Origin: Massilia kyonggiensis
Lineage (GTDB): Bacteria; Pseudomonadota; Gammaproteobacteria; Burkholderiales; Burkholderiaceae_D
Direction: 5' to 3'
Assembly: GCF_024756235.1 (NCBI RefSeq)
Contig: NZ_JANUGY010000003.1
Coordinates: 124,001 to 188,000, forward strand
DNA length: 64,000 nt
Below the pieces are notes generated by a model. That model searched no databases and was not told the DNA's origin. It saw nothing but the letters and a program-made list of their open reading frames with translations. The translations under genes were made by a program, and so were the position numbers. Every line of letters begins with the position of its first letter. Positions within the stretch are counted from its first letter, which is position 1. Of this stretch, positions 1 to 8,285 are shown one piece after another.

Positions 1-347
1 AACCACAGCAGCACGAGGCGCACGCCGTTGCGGCGCGCTTCGCCCACGAGCGTGTCGACATAGCCGAAATCGAATTTGCCCTCGACGGGCTCGATCTGTT
101 CCCAGGCCACGGGGATCTCGAGCGTGTTGGCGTGGGCATCCTTGACGGCGGCCCAGACCTTGGGCAGCGCCTTCGGATAATTGCTGGAATTGTGGGCCTG
201 CACGCCCAGCATGGTGAACGGCTTGCCGTCGACCATCAGGGCATGGCGGCCGTCCTGCTGGACGAGGCGCGGCATCGGCGCGGCGGCGAGCGCCTGGGCG
301 GACACCAGGACGAGCGCGGCCAGCAGGTGATTGGAGCGTGTTTTCAT
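1..347 (-). CDS. Beta-galactosidase-like glycoside hydrolase (GH35/GH42-like, DUF5597 type), 3' end outside the window
   Basis: Only the first 115 codons lie in the window. The ATG at 345-347 opens a signal peptide (MKTRSNHLL, then a hydrophobic stretch ending ALAAAP). The mature start carries VDGKPFTMLGVQAHNSSNYP and later IPVAWEQIEPVEGKFDF, the first strands of a TIM-barrel as in GH35/GH42 beta-galactosidases. The catalytic glutamates would lie in the missing part. Family knowledge: such enzymes release terminal galactose from plant oligosaccharides in the periplasm. The gene follows the TonB receptor on the same strand by 80 nt, with a strong hairpin between them, so a shared transcript is likely. 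The exact substrate is not readable. Confidence 0.8.
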   Translation of the reverse strand, partial: MKTRSNHLLAALVLVSAQALAAAPMPRLVQQDGRHALMVDGKPFTMLGVQAHNSSNYPKALPKVWAAVKDAHANTLEIPVAWEQIEPVEGKFDFGYVDTLVGEARRNGVRLVLLW

Positions 348-374
348 ATGTGGATCCGGTCTGTTGAATGACAT

Positions 375-408
375 GGCCTCCCGCGACCTGCAAAGGTCGC
401 GGGAGGCC
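375..408 (-). promoter_or_regulatory. Intercistronic 15-bp perfect hairpin between TonB receptor and glycosidase
   Basis: Bases 375-389 pair perfectly with 394-408 around a 4-nt loop. There is no U-tract on the minus strand, so this is not a standard intrinsic terminator. Its place 20 nt after the receptor stop and 28 nt before the next ATG suggests an mRNA-processing or stabilising hairpin that sets receptor and hydrolase levels separately. The structure is seen; the role is inferred. Confidence 0.6.
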
Positions 409-427
409 TGTTCCGCAGCGCGAGCGC

Positions 428-3400
428 TTAGAACGTGTAGTTCATCTGGGCGCTGAAGGAACGGCCCGTGTAGAAGGCGTTGTGCAGTTTCATGCCGACC
501 TGCTGCTGCATGTATTGCCGGTAGACCTGGTTCGTCAGGTTGCTCACCTGGCCGCCCAGGCGCAGGTGGTCCGTGAACTTGTACTGGAAGCCCAGGTCGA
601 GCTGGCCGTACGCACCGCCCCAGGTCGGCAGGCCATAGTTGACCGAGTAGCCCTTGCCGTAGTTCGGGCTGTCCGGGTTGCGGTCGATGCCATCGTTGCC
701 GGCCGTACCCCACGAGTTGGTCGACTGCAGGTACTTGGAACGCCAGCTGTACGCGAGGCGCAGCGAGATAGCGTCCTTGTCGTACAACAGCGCCACGTTG
801 TACGAGTTCTTCGACAGGCCCACCAGCGGCATGTCGCCGAACACCTTGCCGTCCGTGTCGCAGCCCTGCAGGTTGCGGACCATGTTGGCCATCAGCGTGT
901 CCTTCGGCGTGCACCATGTGCCGTTGACCGGGTTGTGGTACGTCGTGCTGCTGTCGATGTACGTGAAGTTGCTCGACACGCCGAGGCCCGAGAACAGGCC
1001 GGGCAGCTTGTCGAAATAGGTCTGGAAGCCCGCCTCGACGCCGCTGACGCGGGCGTCCATGCCGTTCACGGGGCCGGTCACCATGAAGTCGTGCTGCTGT
1101 CCGGTGACGTCCTTCAACGGATAGACCGTCGTCTGGGCGATGATGACGTCCTTGAGCCGCTTGTTGAAGACGCCGAACGTCGCCGAGCTGGCGCGGCCGA
1201 AGTAGTACTCGGCCGTCAGGTCGAGGTTGGTGGCCATGACCGGACGGAGCGACGTATTGCCGCGCAGCTGGCCGTTGTACGCGATCGAGTCGACCACCGG
1301 CTTCTGGTCGTCGCCGGGCGGCGTGTGCGTCTTGATGTCCATGCCCAAGGTCGTGTAGGCCTGCAGCAGGTAGAAGTCCGGACGCGACATGCCCTTCGAC
1401 AGGCCGAGGCGGAACTGCAGCTCGTCGCTGGCCTTCAGTTTCAGGTTCAGGCTCGGCAGCACGCGGGTGTACGTGCTCTCGAAGGTCTGCTTGTCCGACT
1501 GCGCCGGAATGTCCGGCACGCCCGGCAGCAGCGGCTTGTTGGGCGGCGTGAACAGCGTGTAGCCGATCGACGTCGGATTGGTCCGGACGACGCGCACGCC
1601 GACGTTGCCGTCGATGGGATACGCGAGCTTGTCGAACGCGAAGCGCAGCTGGGCATAGACGGCCTGCGTGCGTTCGTGCTGGTCGTTCAGGCCGATCGCA
1701 TCGCCGAACTTCGGCGGCTTGTAGCTGCAGTCGTTGTTGCGGCCGGTCGCGTTGGCTTCGTTGCACAGGGTCGTGTAGTAGTCGTGCAGCTTGTTGACGG
1801 CGTCGACCGAATTGGCCAGCGCGGCGTCGGGCACGATCACCGGTACCGGCGACGGCGCGGAACCCCCGAAGAAGTTCTTGAACTGGTGCAGGTTGAAGCC
1901 CTTGGCGAAGCGCGGGTCGCCCAGGCCGGCGAACTGGGCCAGCGGTTGCCACGACTGGTTGCCGACCGCCCATCCCTGCGAGATCTGGACCCATTCGGAA
2001 TCGTGGGTGGACTGCGTCACCGCCGAGCGGTCGGTCACGCGCACGCCGAAGCGCAGGTCGTTGAGGATCGGATGGTCGAACGTGTACTTGGCGTCCAGGC
2101 GCGCCGTGTTCATCTGCGCCTTCGCGACGTCATGGTGCACCTGCGTGAAGCCCCAGTAGTAGTGCGACGGATCGGCGAGGTAAGCCCGCGACGCCTGGTC
2201 GAACGAGATCGTCGGCATGCCGCCGCGCAGGTCGACCGTCTGGCCGGGCACCCAGCCGCCCAGGCCGACCGTGTTGTCGTAGCCGTCCGTCGTCGCCTGC
2301 ACGTGCTGCAGGTCGGCCTTGAAGCTCCACGCCTCGCTGGCACGCCACGAACCCGACCACGACACGTCGCGCGTGTCGGACGTGCGCCCGCTCGCGCGCG
2401 CATCGGTGCCGAAGCCCAGGCCCGTGCCGAAGCCCGGCCCGCTGTTGGTCGTGTCGTGCAGCGTGCCGGTCAGCAGCGCGCCGTTGGCGTCGTACGTGGC
2501 GCCCGGATCCAGCGACAGGGTGGCCGGGTTCGTCCCGCCGAAGTAGGAATGCTCGTCCGAGTGCTGCTTGTAGCGCGAACGCAGGAAGGTGATGTGCGAA
2601 CTGAAGTCGCCCTTCTTCCACTGCAGCGCGCCGTACAGGCCGTCGCGGGTGCGGTCGAAGGTGTTCTGCCCCCAGCTGGCGGACGGGGTGACCCACACGC
2701 GCTTGCCGGGCACGAGGTCGTCGCGCGAACTGTACGGCGCGATCGACAGGCTGTCGCTCTGGTTCGCGATCTTCGAGTGCGCGAGGTCGATCAGCACGCC
2801 GACCTGGCCGAACTGCGTGTCCCAGCGGTCCGAATACAGGCCGGACACGGACGGCGGCGCGGTCTTCTGGCGCAGCGACGAGCGCGAGACCTCGGTCGAC
2901 AACGACACCTTGCGTCCCTTGGAATCGAACGGCAGCGCGGTACGCAGGTTCACGAGGCCGCCGATGCCGCCTTCGATCTGTTCGGCGGACGGGTTCTTGT
3001 ACACGTCCACGCCGGCCATCAGCTCGGGCGGCACGTCCTCGAAGCTCAGCGCGCGGCCGCCGTTGGCGGAGAACGCGTCGCGGCCGTTGAACTCGGAGCG
3101 GACCTGGCCCGCGCCCAGGCCGCGGATCGACACGCCCGTGCCTTCCGCCGCGTAGTGGTTGACGCTGTCGCCCACGCCCTGCTGCGGGTCGACCCGGTTC
3201 ATCGTGCGGTCGATGCTCACGCCGACCACGCGCTGCAGCACTTCCGTCACCGATTTGTCCGGCAGCTTGCCGATGTCGTCGGCGACGATCGAGTCGACGA
3301 TCTCGTCCGCGTTCTTCTTGATGTTCTGCGCCGAGTCGAGCGCCGCGCGCTGGCCGTACACGACCACGGTAGTCGGTTCGGCCTGCGCCAGCGCGGCGCC

Positions 3401-3502
3401 GCTCGCCATCAGCGCGAGCTGCGCGACGCCGATGGCGATCGCTGTTTTCCTGGTATTGTTCACCTTGTCAAGTCTCCGTGTTGTCTTGGATGTCGTCGCC
3501 AT
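428..3502 (-). CDS. TonB-dependent outer-membrane receptor, large (oligosaccharide type)
   Basis: The protein has 1024 residues. A signal peptide ends at ALAQAEP. A plug domain follows (VVVYGQRAALDSAQ, then DEIVDSIVADDIGKLPDKSVTEVLQRVVGV in the same stretch, with SIRGL further on) and then a long 22-strand barrel. It ends SFSAQMNYTF, with the C-terminal aromatic typical of outer-membrane barrels. The DIGKLPD plug motif marks the large receptors that sit beside sugar-degrading enzymes in Caulobacter, Xanthomonas and Massilia. The role is energised uptake of an oligosaccharide over the outer membrane. The ATG at 3502 has a poor ribosome site; a GTG at 3463 lies 10 nt after GGAG and starts right before the signal peptide, so it may be the true start. 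Neighbours are the glycosidase downstream and two regulators upstream. Substrate unknown. Confidence 0.92.
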   Translation of the reverse strand: MATTSKTTRRLDKVNNTRKTAIAIGVAQLALMASGAALAQAEPTTVVVYGQRAALDSAQNIKKNADEIVDSIVADDIGKLPDKSVTEVLQRVVGVSIDRTMNRVDPQQGVGDSVNHYAAEGTGVSIRGLGAGQVRSEFNGRDAFSANGGRALSFEDVPPELMAGVDVYKNPSAEQIEGGIGGLVNLRTALPFDSKGRKVSLSTEVSRSSLRQKTAPPSVSGLYSDRWDTQFGQVGVLIDLAHSKIANQSDSLSIAPYSSRDDLVPGKRVWVTPSASWGQNTFDRTRDGLYGALQWKKGDFSSHITFLRSRYKQHSDEHSYFGGTNPATLSLDPGATYDANGALLTGTLHDTTNSGPGFGTGLGFGTDARASGRTSDTRDVSWSGSWRASEAWSFKADLQHVQATTDGYDNTVGLGGWVPGQTVDLRGGMPTISFDQASRAYLADPSHYYWGFTQVHHDVAKAQMNTARLDAKYTFDHPILNDLRFGVRVTDRSAVTQSTHDSEWVQISQGWAVGNQSWQPLAQFAGLGDPRFAKGFNLHQFKNFFGGSAPSPVPVIVPDAALANSVDAVNKLHDYYTTLCNEANATGRNNDCSYKPPKFGDAIGLNDQHERTQAVYAQLRFAFDKLAYPIDGNVGVRVVRTNPTSIGYTLFTPPNKPLLPGVPDIPAQSDKQTFESTYTRVLPSLNLKLKASDELQFRLGLSKGMSRPDFYLLQAYTTLGMDIKTHTPPGDDQKPVVDSIAYNGQLRGNTSLRPVMATNLDLTAEYYFGRASSATFGVFNKRLKDVIIAQTTVYPLKDVTGQQHDFMVTGPVNGMDARVSGVEAGFQTYFDKLPGLFSGLGVSSNFTYIDSSTTYHNPVNGTWCTPKDTLMANMVRNLQGCDTDGKVFGDMPLVGLSKNSYNVALLYDKDAISLRLAYSWRSKYLQSTNSWGTAGNDGIDRNPDSPNYGKGYSVNYGLPTWGGAYGQLDLGFQYKFTDHLRLGGQVSNLTNQVYRQYMQQQVGMKLHNAFYTGRSFSAQMNYTF

Positions 3503-3608
3503 CGATCATGCGCGGCGATCCTTTTCATTCTGATTGCCGCACCAGGTGCCAGCAATTTCGAAATCCCTCAAACAACCAACGAAAACAAGGCGCGCTTCGA
3601 CACTCGCC

Positions 3609-3637
3609 AAAAAAAAGGGACGGCCGGAGCCGCCCCT
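3609..3637 (-). terminator. Intrinsic terminator downstream of the AraC-type regulator
   Basis: On the minus strand a 9-bp GC-rich stem (3629-3637 with 3616-3624, one G-U pair) closes a 4-nt loop and runs directly into eight T (3609-3616). This is a textbook Rho-independent terminator. It separates the regulator transcript from the TonB receptor, which therefore needs its own promoter in 3503-3608. Confidence 0.85.
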
Positions 3638-3749
3638 TAACCCACTTGAACGCGGGAGGAGATGATGCCCGGTACCGATCGGGGGAACGATACGCGAGCC
3701 ACCCATGCATTCTACGAACCGCCACCCGGCGTCGCCAGAACGAAATCCC

Positions 3750-4940
3750 TCAATCCGACGGTGAAATTCCGTGGGCGTGGCTGTCCGGCGCGCTGTCGCG
3801 CAGCTTGCGGAAGGTCTTCGGCGTGCAGCCGTATTCTTCCTTGAAGAGCTTGTTGAAGTAGGAGACGTTCCGGTAGCCCACGGCATAGGCGATCTCCGCC
3901 ACGCTCGTGTCTTCCTTCGCGCCCAGCAGGCGCGCCGCCTCGGTCAGCCTGAGCTTGTTCAGGTACGTGGAAAACGTGAAGCCCAGCTCCGCCTTGAGGA
4001 TCTCGTTGATCTTGTTGCGGCCGATGCCGAGCGCGTTCACCGTGGTCTCGACATCCAGCTCCGGATTGGCATATTCCGTCGCCATGAAGCGCAGGATGGC
4101 GCTCTGCTCCTTGTCGCGGTGCAGGTCCTGGGACAGCTGCTGGTAGGCGACCAGGGGAATGTCGCGCCGCATCTTGTCCTTCACTTCCGCCAGCAGTGCC
4201 CGGGTATGCCGGCGGAAGAACCACAGGCCATAGCCGGGCCAGGCGACGACCATGAACGCCGCGAACAGGGCCAGGTAGCGCATGTCGCGCCCGGTCAGGG
4301 CCAGGTTCCTGACCTGGACTGTCGAGAGGACGCCGTAGGGGCTCTGGAACGTGCTGCCGAACGAGAGCTTGGCGATCCTGGTCAGCGTGTGTTCCTGGCG
4401 CGCGAGGTTCAGCTTGTGCGTGTCGAACCACCACTGGTCGGTCCGCAGACGCGCCAGGTCGAGCTCGACGTGTTCGCCGTTCCCGTTGCAGAAAAAGTAG
4501 GTGTAGGGGGTGCGATAGGTATCGAACCGACCGGGAACCGATACCTGGTCCTCGAACATCACGAGACCGAACGCCAGCGTGTTGGCCGGCGCGCACTTGA
4601 CGTCGAACTCCACGGCGCTGTAGCGAGACAGGTCGACGTGCGTGAACTTGCCGGCGCGGTCGCGGAACGCGAGTTCCGTGTGGACGAACGGATACGCCGC
4701 CGCCTTGACGGACGTGAACTCGAAACTCAGCGTGGCGGTGTCGTCGATCAGCCTGGCCGTCGAACGCCCGCCGACCGCCGAGTCGGCCATGATCTCGCCG
4801 CGCCACGGCAGGCCGCTGTCCGCGGCGGGCAGCAGCGGCAGCCGGACATAGGTGCTGCGGACGCAGGCATAGCCGATGAGAACGCTCGCCACCACAAGCC
4901 CCAGCAGCCCGGCGAGCGCCTTGTTGTAGAAACTCTGCAT
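3750..4940 (-). CDS. Membrane-anchored AraC-family transcriptional regulator
   Basis: The protein has 396 residues. One N-terminal membrane segment (about 9-27) is followed by about 200 residues of apparently periplasmic domain, a second membrane segment (about 222-242, YLALFAAFMVVAW), a short linker, and a C-terminal AraC double helix-turn-helix (about 285-385, with SVAEIAYAVGYRNVSYFNKL and EYGCTPKTFRKLR). The layout suggests a one-component sensor: a ligand bound outside the inner membrane controls DNA binding inside. It stands between the TonB receptor and a XylR-type regulator, so the receptor/glycosidase genes are the obvious targets. Ligand and operators cannot be read from the sequence. 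An intrinsic terminator lies about 110 nt downstream. Confidence 0.85.
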   Translation of the reverse strand: MQSFYNKALAGLLGLVVASVLIGYACVRSTYVRLPLLPAADSGLPWRGEIMADSAVGGRSTARLIDDTATLSFEFTSVKAAAYPFVHTELAFRDRAGKFTHVDLSRYSAVEFDVKCAPANTLAFGLVMFEDQVSVPGRFDTYRTPYTYFFCNGNGEHVELDLARLRTDQWWFDTHKLNLARQEHTLTRIAKLSFGSTFQSPYGVLSTVQVRNLALTGRDMRYLALFAAFMVVAWPGYGLWFFRRHTRALLAEVKDKMRRDIPLVAYQQLSQDLHRDKEQSAILRFMATEYANPELDVETTVNALGIGRNKINEILKAELGFTFSTYLNKLRLTEAARLLGAKEDTSVAEIAYAVGYRNVSYFNKLFKEEYGCTPKTFRKLRDSAPDSHAHGISPSD

Positions 4941-5074
4941 TACCCTGCTGCCACCTCGACAAAGATATCCTTGGCGGCGCCACTGCGGCGCCGGGGCGGC
5001 CGTCGCGCGGCCTCGTCAATATAATGACAGGTCGTCCATGGAGTTGTCGAGATGCGCACCGGGTGGCGCGGATG

Positions 5075-6280
5075 TCAGGCCTGCAGCGCGGCCTCCTGTG
5101 GTGCCCCCTGCTCCGACGCCACGCGCTGCTGGTACTCGCGTGGCGAGCAGCCAAGTTCGCGCTTGAACACGGCGAACAGGTATTGCATCGACGTGAACCC
5201 GCACCGCAGCGCCACGTCGCCCACGCTGCAGTCGCCCCGCGCCAGCAGCGCGGTCGCGGCGTCGAGCTTGAAGCGCAGGATCTCGTCGTGCACGCTGCAG
5301 CCCAGCTCCTGCTGGAAATACGTCTCGAGCGTGGAGCGGGAGACGCCGACGTAGGCAGCCACCTGGTCGCCCTTGATGCCCTGGCAGGCATATTGGCGGA
5401 TGAAATGCCGGGCGCGCATCACGCGGGGATTCCTGACGGGCTGGTGACTGCTGGAGGCGAGCACGTTGATGCCGGCAGGCGGCACCAGGATGCGCGTGCA
5501 TTCCAGATACGTTCCCTCAAGCAATTGATGCAGCATCCGGGCCGCCGTGCGGCCGATCTCGGCCGATCCCTGGATCACGGAGCTGAGCGGGACGCAGGAC
5601 AGCATGCGTGCCAGCGGATCGTTGTCGATGCCGATGATGGCGACTTCTTCCGGCACAGCAATATTAGCCAACTGACAAGCTTGCAGCAGCTGCCGCGCAC
5701 GCGCGTCGGTAACGGCAACGATCCCGACCGGTTTCGGCAGGCCCTGTAGCCACCGGATCTGCTGCGCCACATCCTCCTCCCAGCTGTCGGCGCCTTCCGC
5801 GCGAAAGATCTCGACGTCGAATTTGTCGCGCTGCATCAGGGTCCGGAACGCCGTTTCGCGTTCGAGCGCCCATGGATGTTTCGTTCCGTCGGGCAGGGAG
5901 AACAGGGCGAACTGGCGCAGTCCGACGTCGATCAGGTGGGTATAGGCGAGGTTGACGAGCTTGAAGTTGTCGGTCGCGACATACGGCACGTTGGCCGGGT
6001 AATCGGTCTCGCTGGCGTACGAGCCGCCGACCGCGACCACGGGCACGGGGCTGTCCACCAGCGCCTCGGCCACGGCCGGATCGTCGAAGTGGGCGATGAT
6101 GCCGTCGCCTTGCCACCGAGCAAGACTCGACAACCGCACACGAAAATCATCCTCGATGAACAATTCCCAGGACGTCCGCCGGCTCGACAGGTAGCCGGCG
6201 ATCCCGCCGATCACCTCGCGGGCGAACGCCTGATTGGCATCAAATAACAAAGCAATGCGATGTGTTTTGGGGCAATTCAT
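5075..6280 (-). CDS. xylR: XylR-type regulator: LacI-like sugar-binding domain plus AraC HTH
   Basis: I chose the ATG at 6278-6280 (401 residues, MNCPKTHRIALLFDANQAF) because GGAGAC lies about 10 nt upstream; a longer frame opens at 6334. Residues 7-270 form a periplasmic-binding-protein-like fold (ALLFDANQAFAREVIGGIAGYL, GIVAVTDARARQLL, AIIGIDNDPLARMLS), followed by an AraC DNA-binding domain (about 285-395, VAAYVGVSRSTLETYFQ and ALRCGFTSMQYLFAVFKRE). This is the architecture of E. coli XylR, which activates xylose genes. The linked hydrolase and receptor suggest a role in using a pentose- or galactose-containing polysaccharide. The symbol rests on architecture; the sugar may not be xylose. 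Confidence 0.85.
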   Translation of the reverse strand: MNCPKTHRIALLFDANQAFAREVIGGIAGYLSSRRTSWELFIEDDFRVRLSSLARWQGDGIIAHFDDPAVAEALVDSPVPVVAVGGSYASETDYPANVPYVATDNFKLVNLAYTHLIDVGLRQFALFSLPDGTKHPWALERETAFRTLMQRDKFDVEIFRAEGADSWEEDVAQQIRWLQGLPKPVGIVAVTDARARQLLQACQLANIAVPEEVAIIGIDNDPLARMLSCVPLSSVIQGSAEIGRTAARMLHQLLEGTYLECTRILVPPAGINVLASSSHQPVRNPRVMRARHFIRQYACQGIKGDQVAAYVGVSRSTLETYFQQELGCSVHDEILRFKLDAATALLARGDCSVGDVALRCGFTSMQYLFAVFKRELGCSPREYQQRVASEQGAPQEAALQA

Positions 6281-6504
6281 CGGCGACAGTCTCCATGTTG
6301 CGTCCTGACTGGACGTCTCTTTGCGGTCCGACAATGTCCCAAAGTATCTTTTGGAGTGCGCGGTTCTCTGTAGAATTTTTTTAATCGACTCCTACGAGGA
6401 TACGAATAGTTGAAGTTTTACATGCCAAAAGTGTTATTTGCGGGCGCCAAGCGGCAACGATGCAGGCTTGCTATCATCGGGCTCTTTATATTGAGGAGGC
6501 ATCG

Positions 6505-7011
6505 ATGTCACTTTCCCTGTACACGGCTTCGGTCCCCGTGTTCCGCCAGATCCTGGGCAGCCTGTCCGCCATCCTGACGAAGGCCGAGGCGCACGTGGAC
6601 GCGAAAAAGCTGGATCCGAACGCGCTGCTGCAGGCGCGCCTGTTCCCGGACATGTTCCCGCTCGTGCGCCAGGTGCAGCTGGCGACGGATTTCGCCAAGG
6701 GCGCGGCCGCGCGCCTCGCGGGCGTCGAAGTGCCGCGTTATGAAGACGTGGAAACGGATTTCGCGGGCCTGCACGCGCGCCTGGAGAAGACGCTGGCCTT
6801 CCTGGACACCGTGGCGCGCGAAGCGGTGGACGCCGGCGGCGAACGCGACGTGACGGTCGGCACGGGCGCCAACCAGCGCCAGTTCAAGGGCCAGGTCTAT
6901 TTGTTGCACTATGCCCTGCCGAACTTTTATTTCCACGCCGCGACAGCGTACGACATCCTGCGCCATAACGGGCTGGACATCGGCAAGCGGGATTTCGTCG
7001 GCAGCTTCTGA
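6505..7011 (+). CDS. DUF1993 family protein
   Basis: The start is the ATG at 6505, 4 nt after GAGGAGGC, giving 168 residues. The whole chain matches the DUF1993 pattern: SLYTASVPVFRQIL at the N-terminus, LFPDMFPLVRQVQLATDFAKG in the middle, and LPNFYFHAATAYDILRHNG near the C-terminus. The family is related to the DinB four-helix bundles and has no assigned biochemical role. It is divergent from the XylR-type regulator across about 220 nt and ends flush against the DUF1289 gene on the other strand, so it is probably monocistronic. Confidence 0.85.
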   Translation: MSLSLYTASVPVFRQILGSLSAILTKAEAHVDAKKLDPNALLQARLFPDMFPLVRQVQLATDFAKGAAARLAGVEVPRYEDVETDFAGLHARLEKTLAFLDTVAREAVDAGGERDVTVGTGANQRQFKGQVYLLHYALPNFYFHAATAYDILRHNGLDIGKRDFVGSF

Positions 7012-7305
7012 TCAGGTATTGCGGCGCGGGTAGCCCTGCGCCAGGATGCGCTGCCACACCACTTCCTTCTGCTCGGCCGTCATCGAGACCCAGTGAGCCA
7101 CCTCGACGACGGTCCGGCCGCAGCCGCGGCAGATTTCGTCGAACGTCGTGGAACACACTGCGACGCACGGCGTGTCGGGGCGCTGCGGGAGCGCCCCGAC
7201 AAGTCGGACAGACGAGGACGCGGGCACCGCGTTCTCGTCCGAGGGCGCGTGCAGCGCGTCCTCGGGGAGCGGCGCTCCCTGCGTCTCAACGGGCGGGGCC
7301 GACAT
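7012..7305 (-). CDS. DUF1289 family small cysteine-rich protein
   Basis: The ATG at 7303-7305 gives 97 residues; a longer start at 7326 would lie deeper inside the upstream gene. The C-terminal half carries the DUF1289 signature TPCVAVCSTTFDEICRGCGR followed by VAHWVSMTAEQKEVVWQRI. The four cysteines suggest a small metal site. The family is widespread in proteobacteria and has no established function. The start overlaps the end of the DUF1415 gene by 20 nt, so the two are translated from one mRNA. Confidence 0.85.
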   Translation of the reverse strand: MSAPPVETQGAPLPEDALHAPSDENAVPASSSVRLVGALPQRPDTPCVAVCSTTFDEICRGCGRTVVEVAHWVSMTAEQKEVVWQRILAQGYPRRNT

Positions 7306-7855
7306 CGAGCTTGTCCCAGCCTTCATGGCCGAGCTTTTCCATGGTCTCGATATTCTTCTCGAAGATCTCGGCCGCGTCGGGGATCGCTTCCACGGCGCGG
7401 TCGATGCTGTCTTCGCGCAGGAGTTGCAGCACCGGGTAGGGCGAACGGTTCGTAAAGTTCTCGATATCGTTCGGGTCCGTGTCCGCGAACTGGTAGTCCG
7501 GGTGGAAACTCGCGATCTGCAGCTCGCCGTCCAGGCTCATGTCTTCGACGGCGGCGTCGGCCACGTCGAGGAATTCATTGAAATCCAGGAAATCCTGCAG
7601 CACGTACGGGTGGATCAGCAGGGTCGTGTCGACCTGCTCCGCATCCGTGTCGGCCAGCAGCTGCAGCTCGTCCATCAGCGTGTCCAGCAGGGATTCCGGC
7701 GTGCGCGCGTGCGCGACGACGTAGCGCACCTGGTCCTTCACTTGCACCGCCTTCGCGAACGGACAAAGGTTCAGGCCGATGACGGCGCGGTCGACCCAGC
7801 GCCGGGTGGCGGCGATGATGGCGTCATCGTCCACGTTCTCGTTGGCAGTGCTCAT
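7286..7855 (-). CDS. DUF1415 family protein
   Basis: The protein has 189 residues and starts at the ATG at 7855. Hallmarks of the family are seen: RRWVDRAVIGLNLCPFAKAV near the N-terminus, TLLIHPYVLQDFLDFNEFLD in the middle and TNRSPYPVLQLLREDSIDRA near the end. The family is common in proteobacteria and its function is unknown to me; the single conserved cysteine in LNLCPFAK could be functional. It is the first gene of a two-gene unit with the DUF1289 gene. Confidence 0.85.
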   Translation of the reverse strand: MSTANENVDDDAIIAATRRWVDRAVIGLNLCPFAKAVQVKDQVRYVVAHARTPESLLDTLMDELQLLADTDAEQVDTTLLIHPYVLQDFLDFNEFLDVADAAVEDMSLDGELQIASFHPDYQFADTDPNDIENFTNRSPYPVLQLLREDSIDRAVEAIPDAAEIFEKNIETMEKLGHEGWDKLDVGPAR

Positions 7856-8285
7856 TTGATGCTTTCAAAAAATACAAAACTACGACGTGCAGCAACGGCA
7901 ATTGTACGCTTTTTGCGTCCCCTCATGGAACATCCGGCACGCCGGACTAACTTGAAAGACAGGCTGGTATTACCCGGCAGTTCATGAAGTCCAGGTACAA
8001 ATTTGACAATGCCTGGCTCGGGTGCGCACCGATTTTCACCTTGGAAATTTCTCATACACCCCTGGGGTATCCAGAAAACTGCTTGATCCCCGTCAGTGGA
8101 AAGACGAGTCCGCCGGAACCATACCCCCTGCCACATCGTCAAAACGGGTGCCCACGTTAGCAAAAAGAATAGACAAGATTTTTTGTAACTGCGCCGACTT
8201 AATTCTTGACTGACTCGGTAACTGGTCCGTACACTCCGACTTCACTCGTCAGTCCTGCCGTTCCTGGACGCAACACTGGAAAGCT
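7856..8285. other. Intergenic region, 430 nt, with divergent promoters
   Basis: No ORF with a ribosome site or plausible composition was found. The right part carries the promoter of the transglycosylase gene (separate entry). The left edge is AT-rich and probably holds the DUF1415 promoter on the minus strand. The centre contains only short inverted repeats and no recognisable RNA motif. Confidence 0.5.
8206..8235 (+). promoter_or_regulatory. Sigma-70 promoter of the lytic transglycosylase gene
   Basis: TTGACT at 8206-8211 and TACACT at 8230-8235 are separated by 18 nt. Transcription would start near 8242, giving an untranslated leader of about 45 nt before the ATG at 8286. Confidence 0.65.

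Noticed and set aside
368..3640. Very long plus-strand open frame (1090 aa) opposite the TonB receptor
   Set aside because: It is antisense to a full, well-conserved receptor and is rich in Arg/Val/Ala, the usual shadow of high-GC coding DNA.
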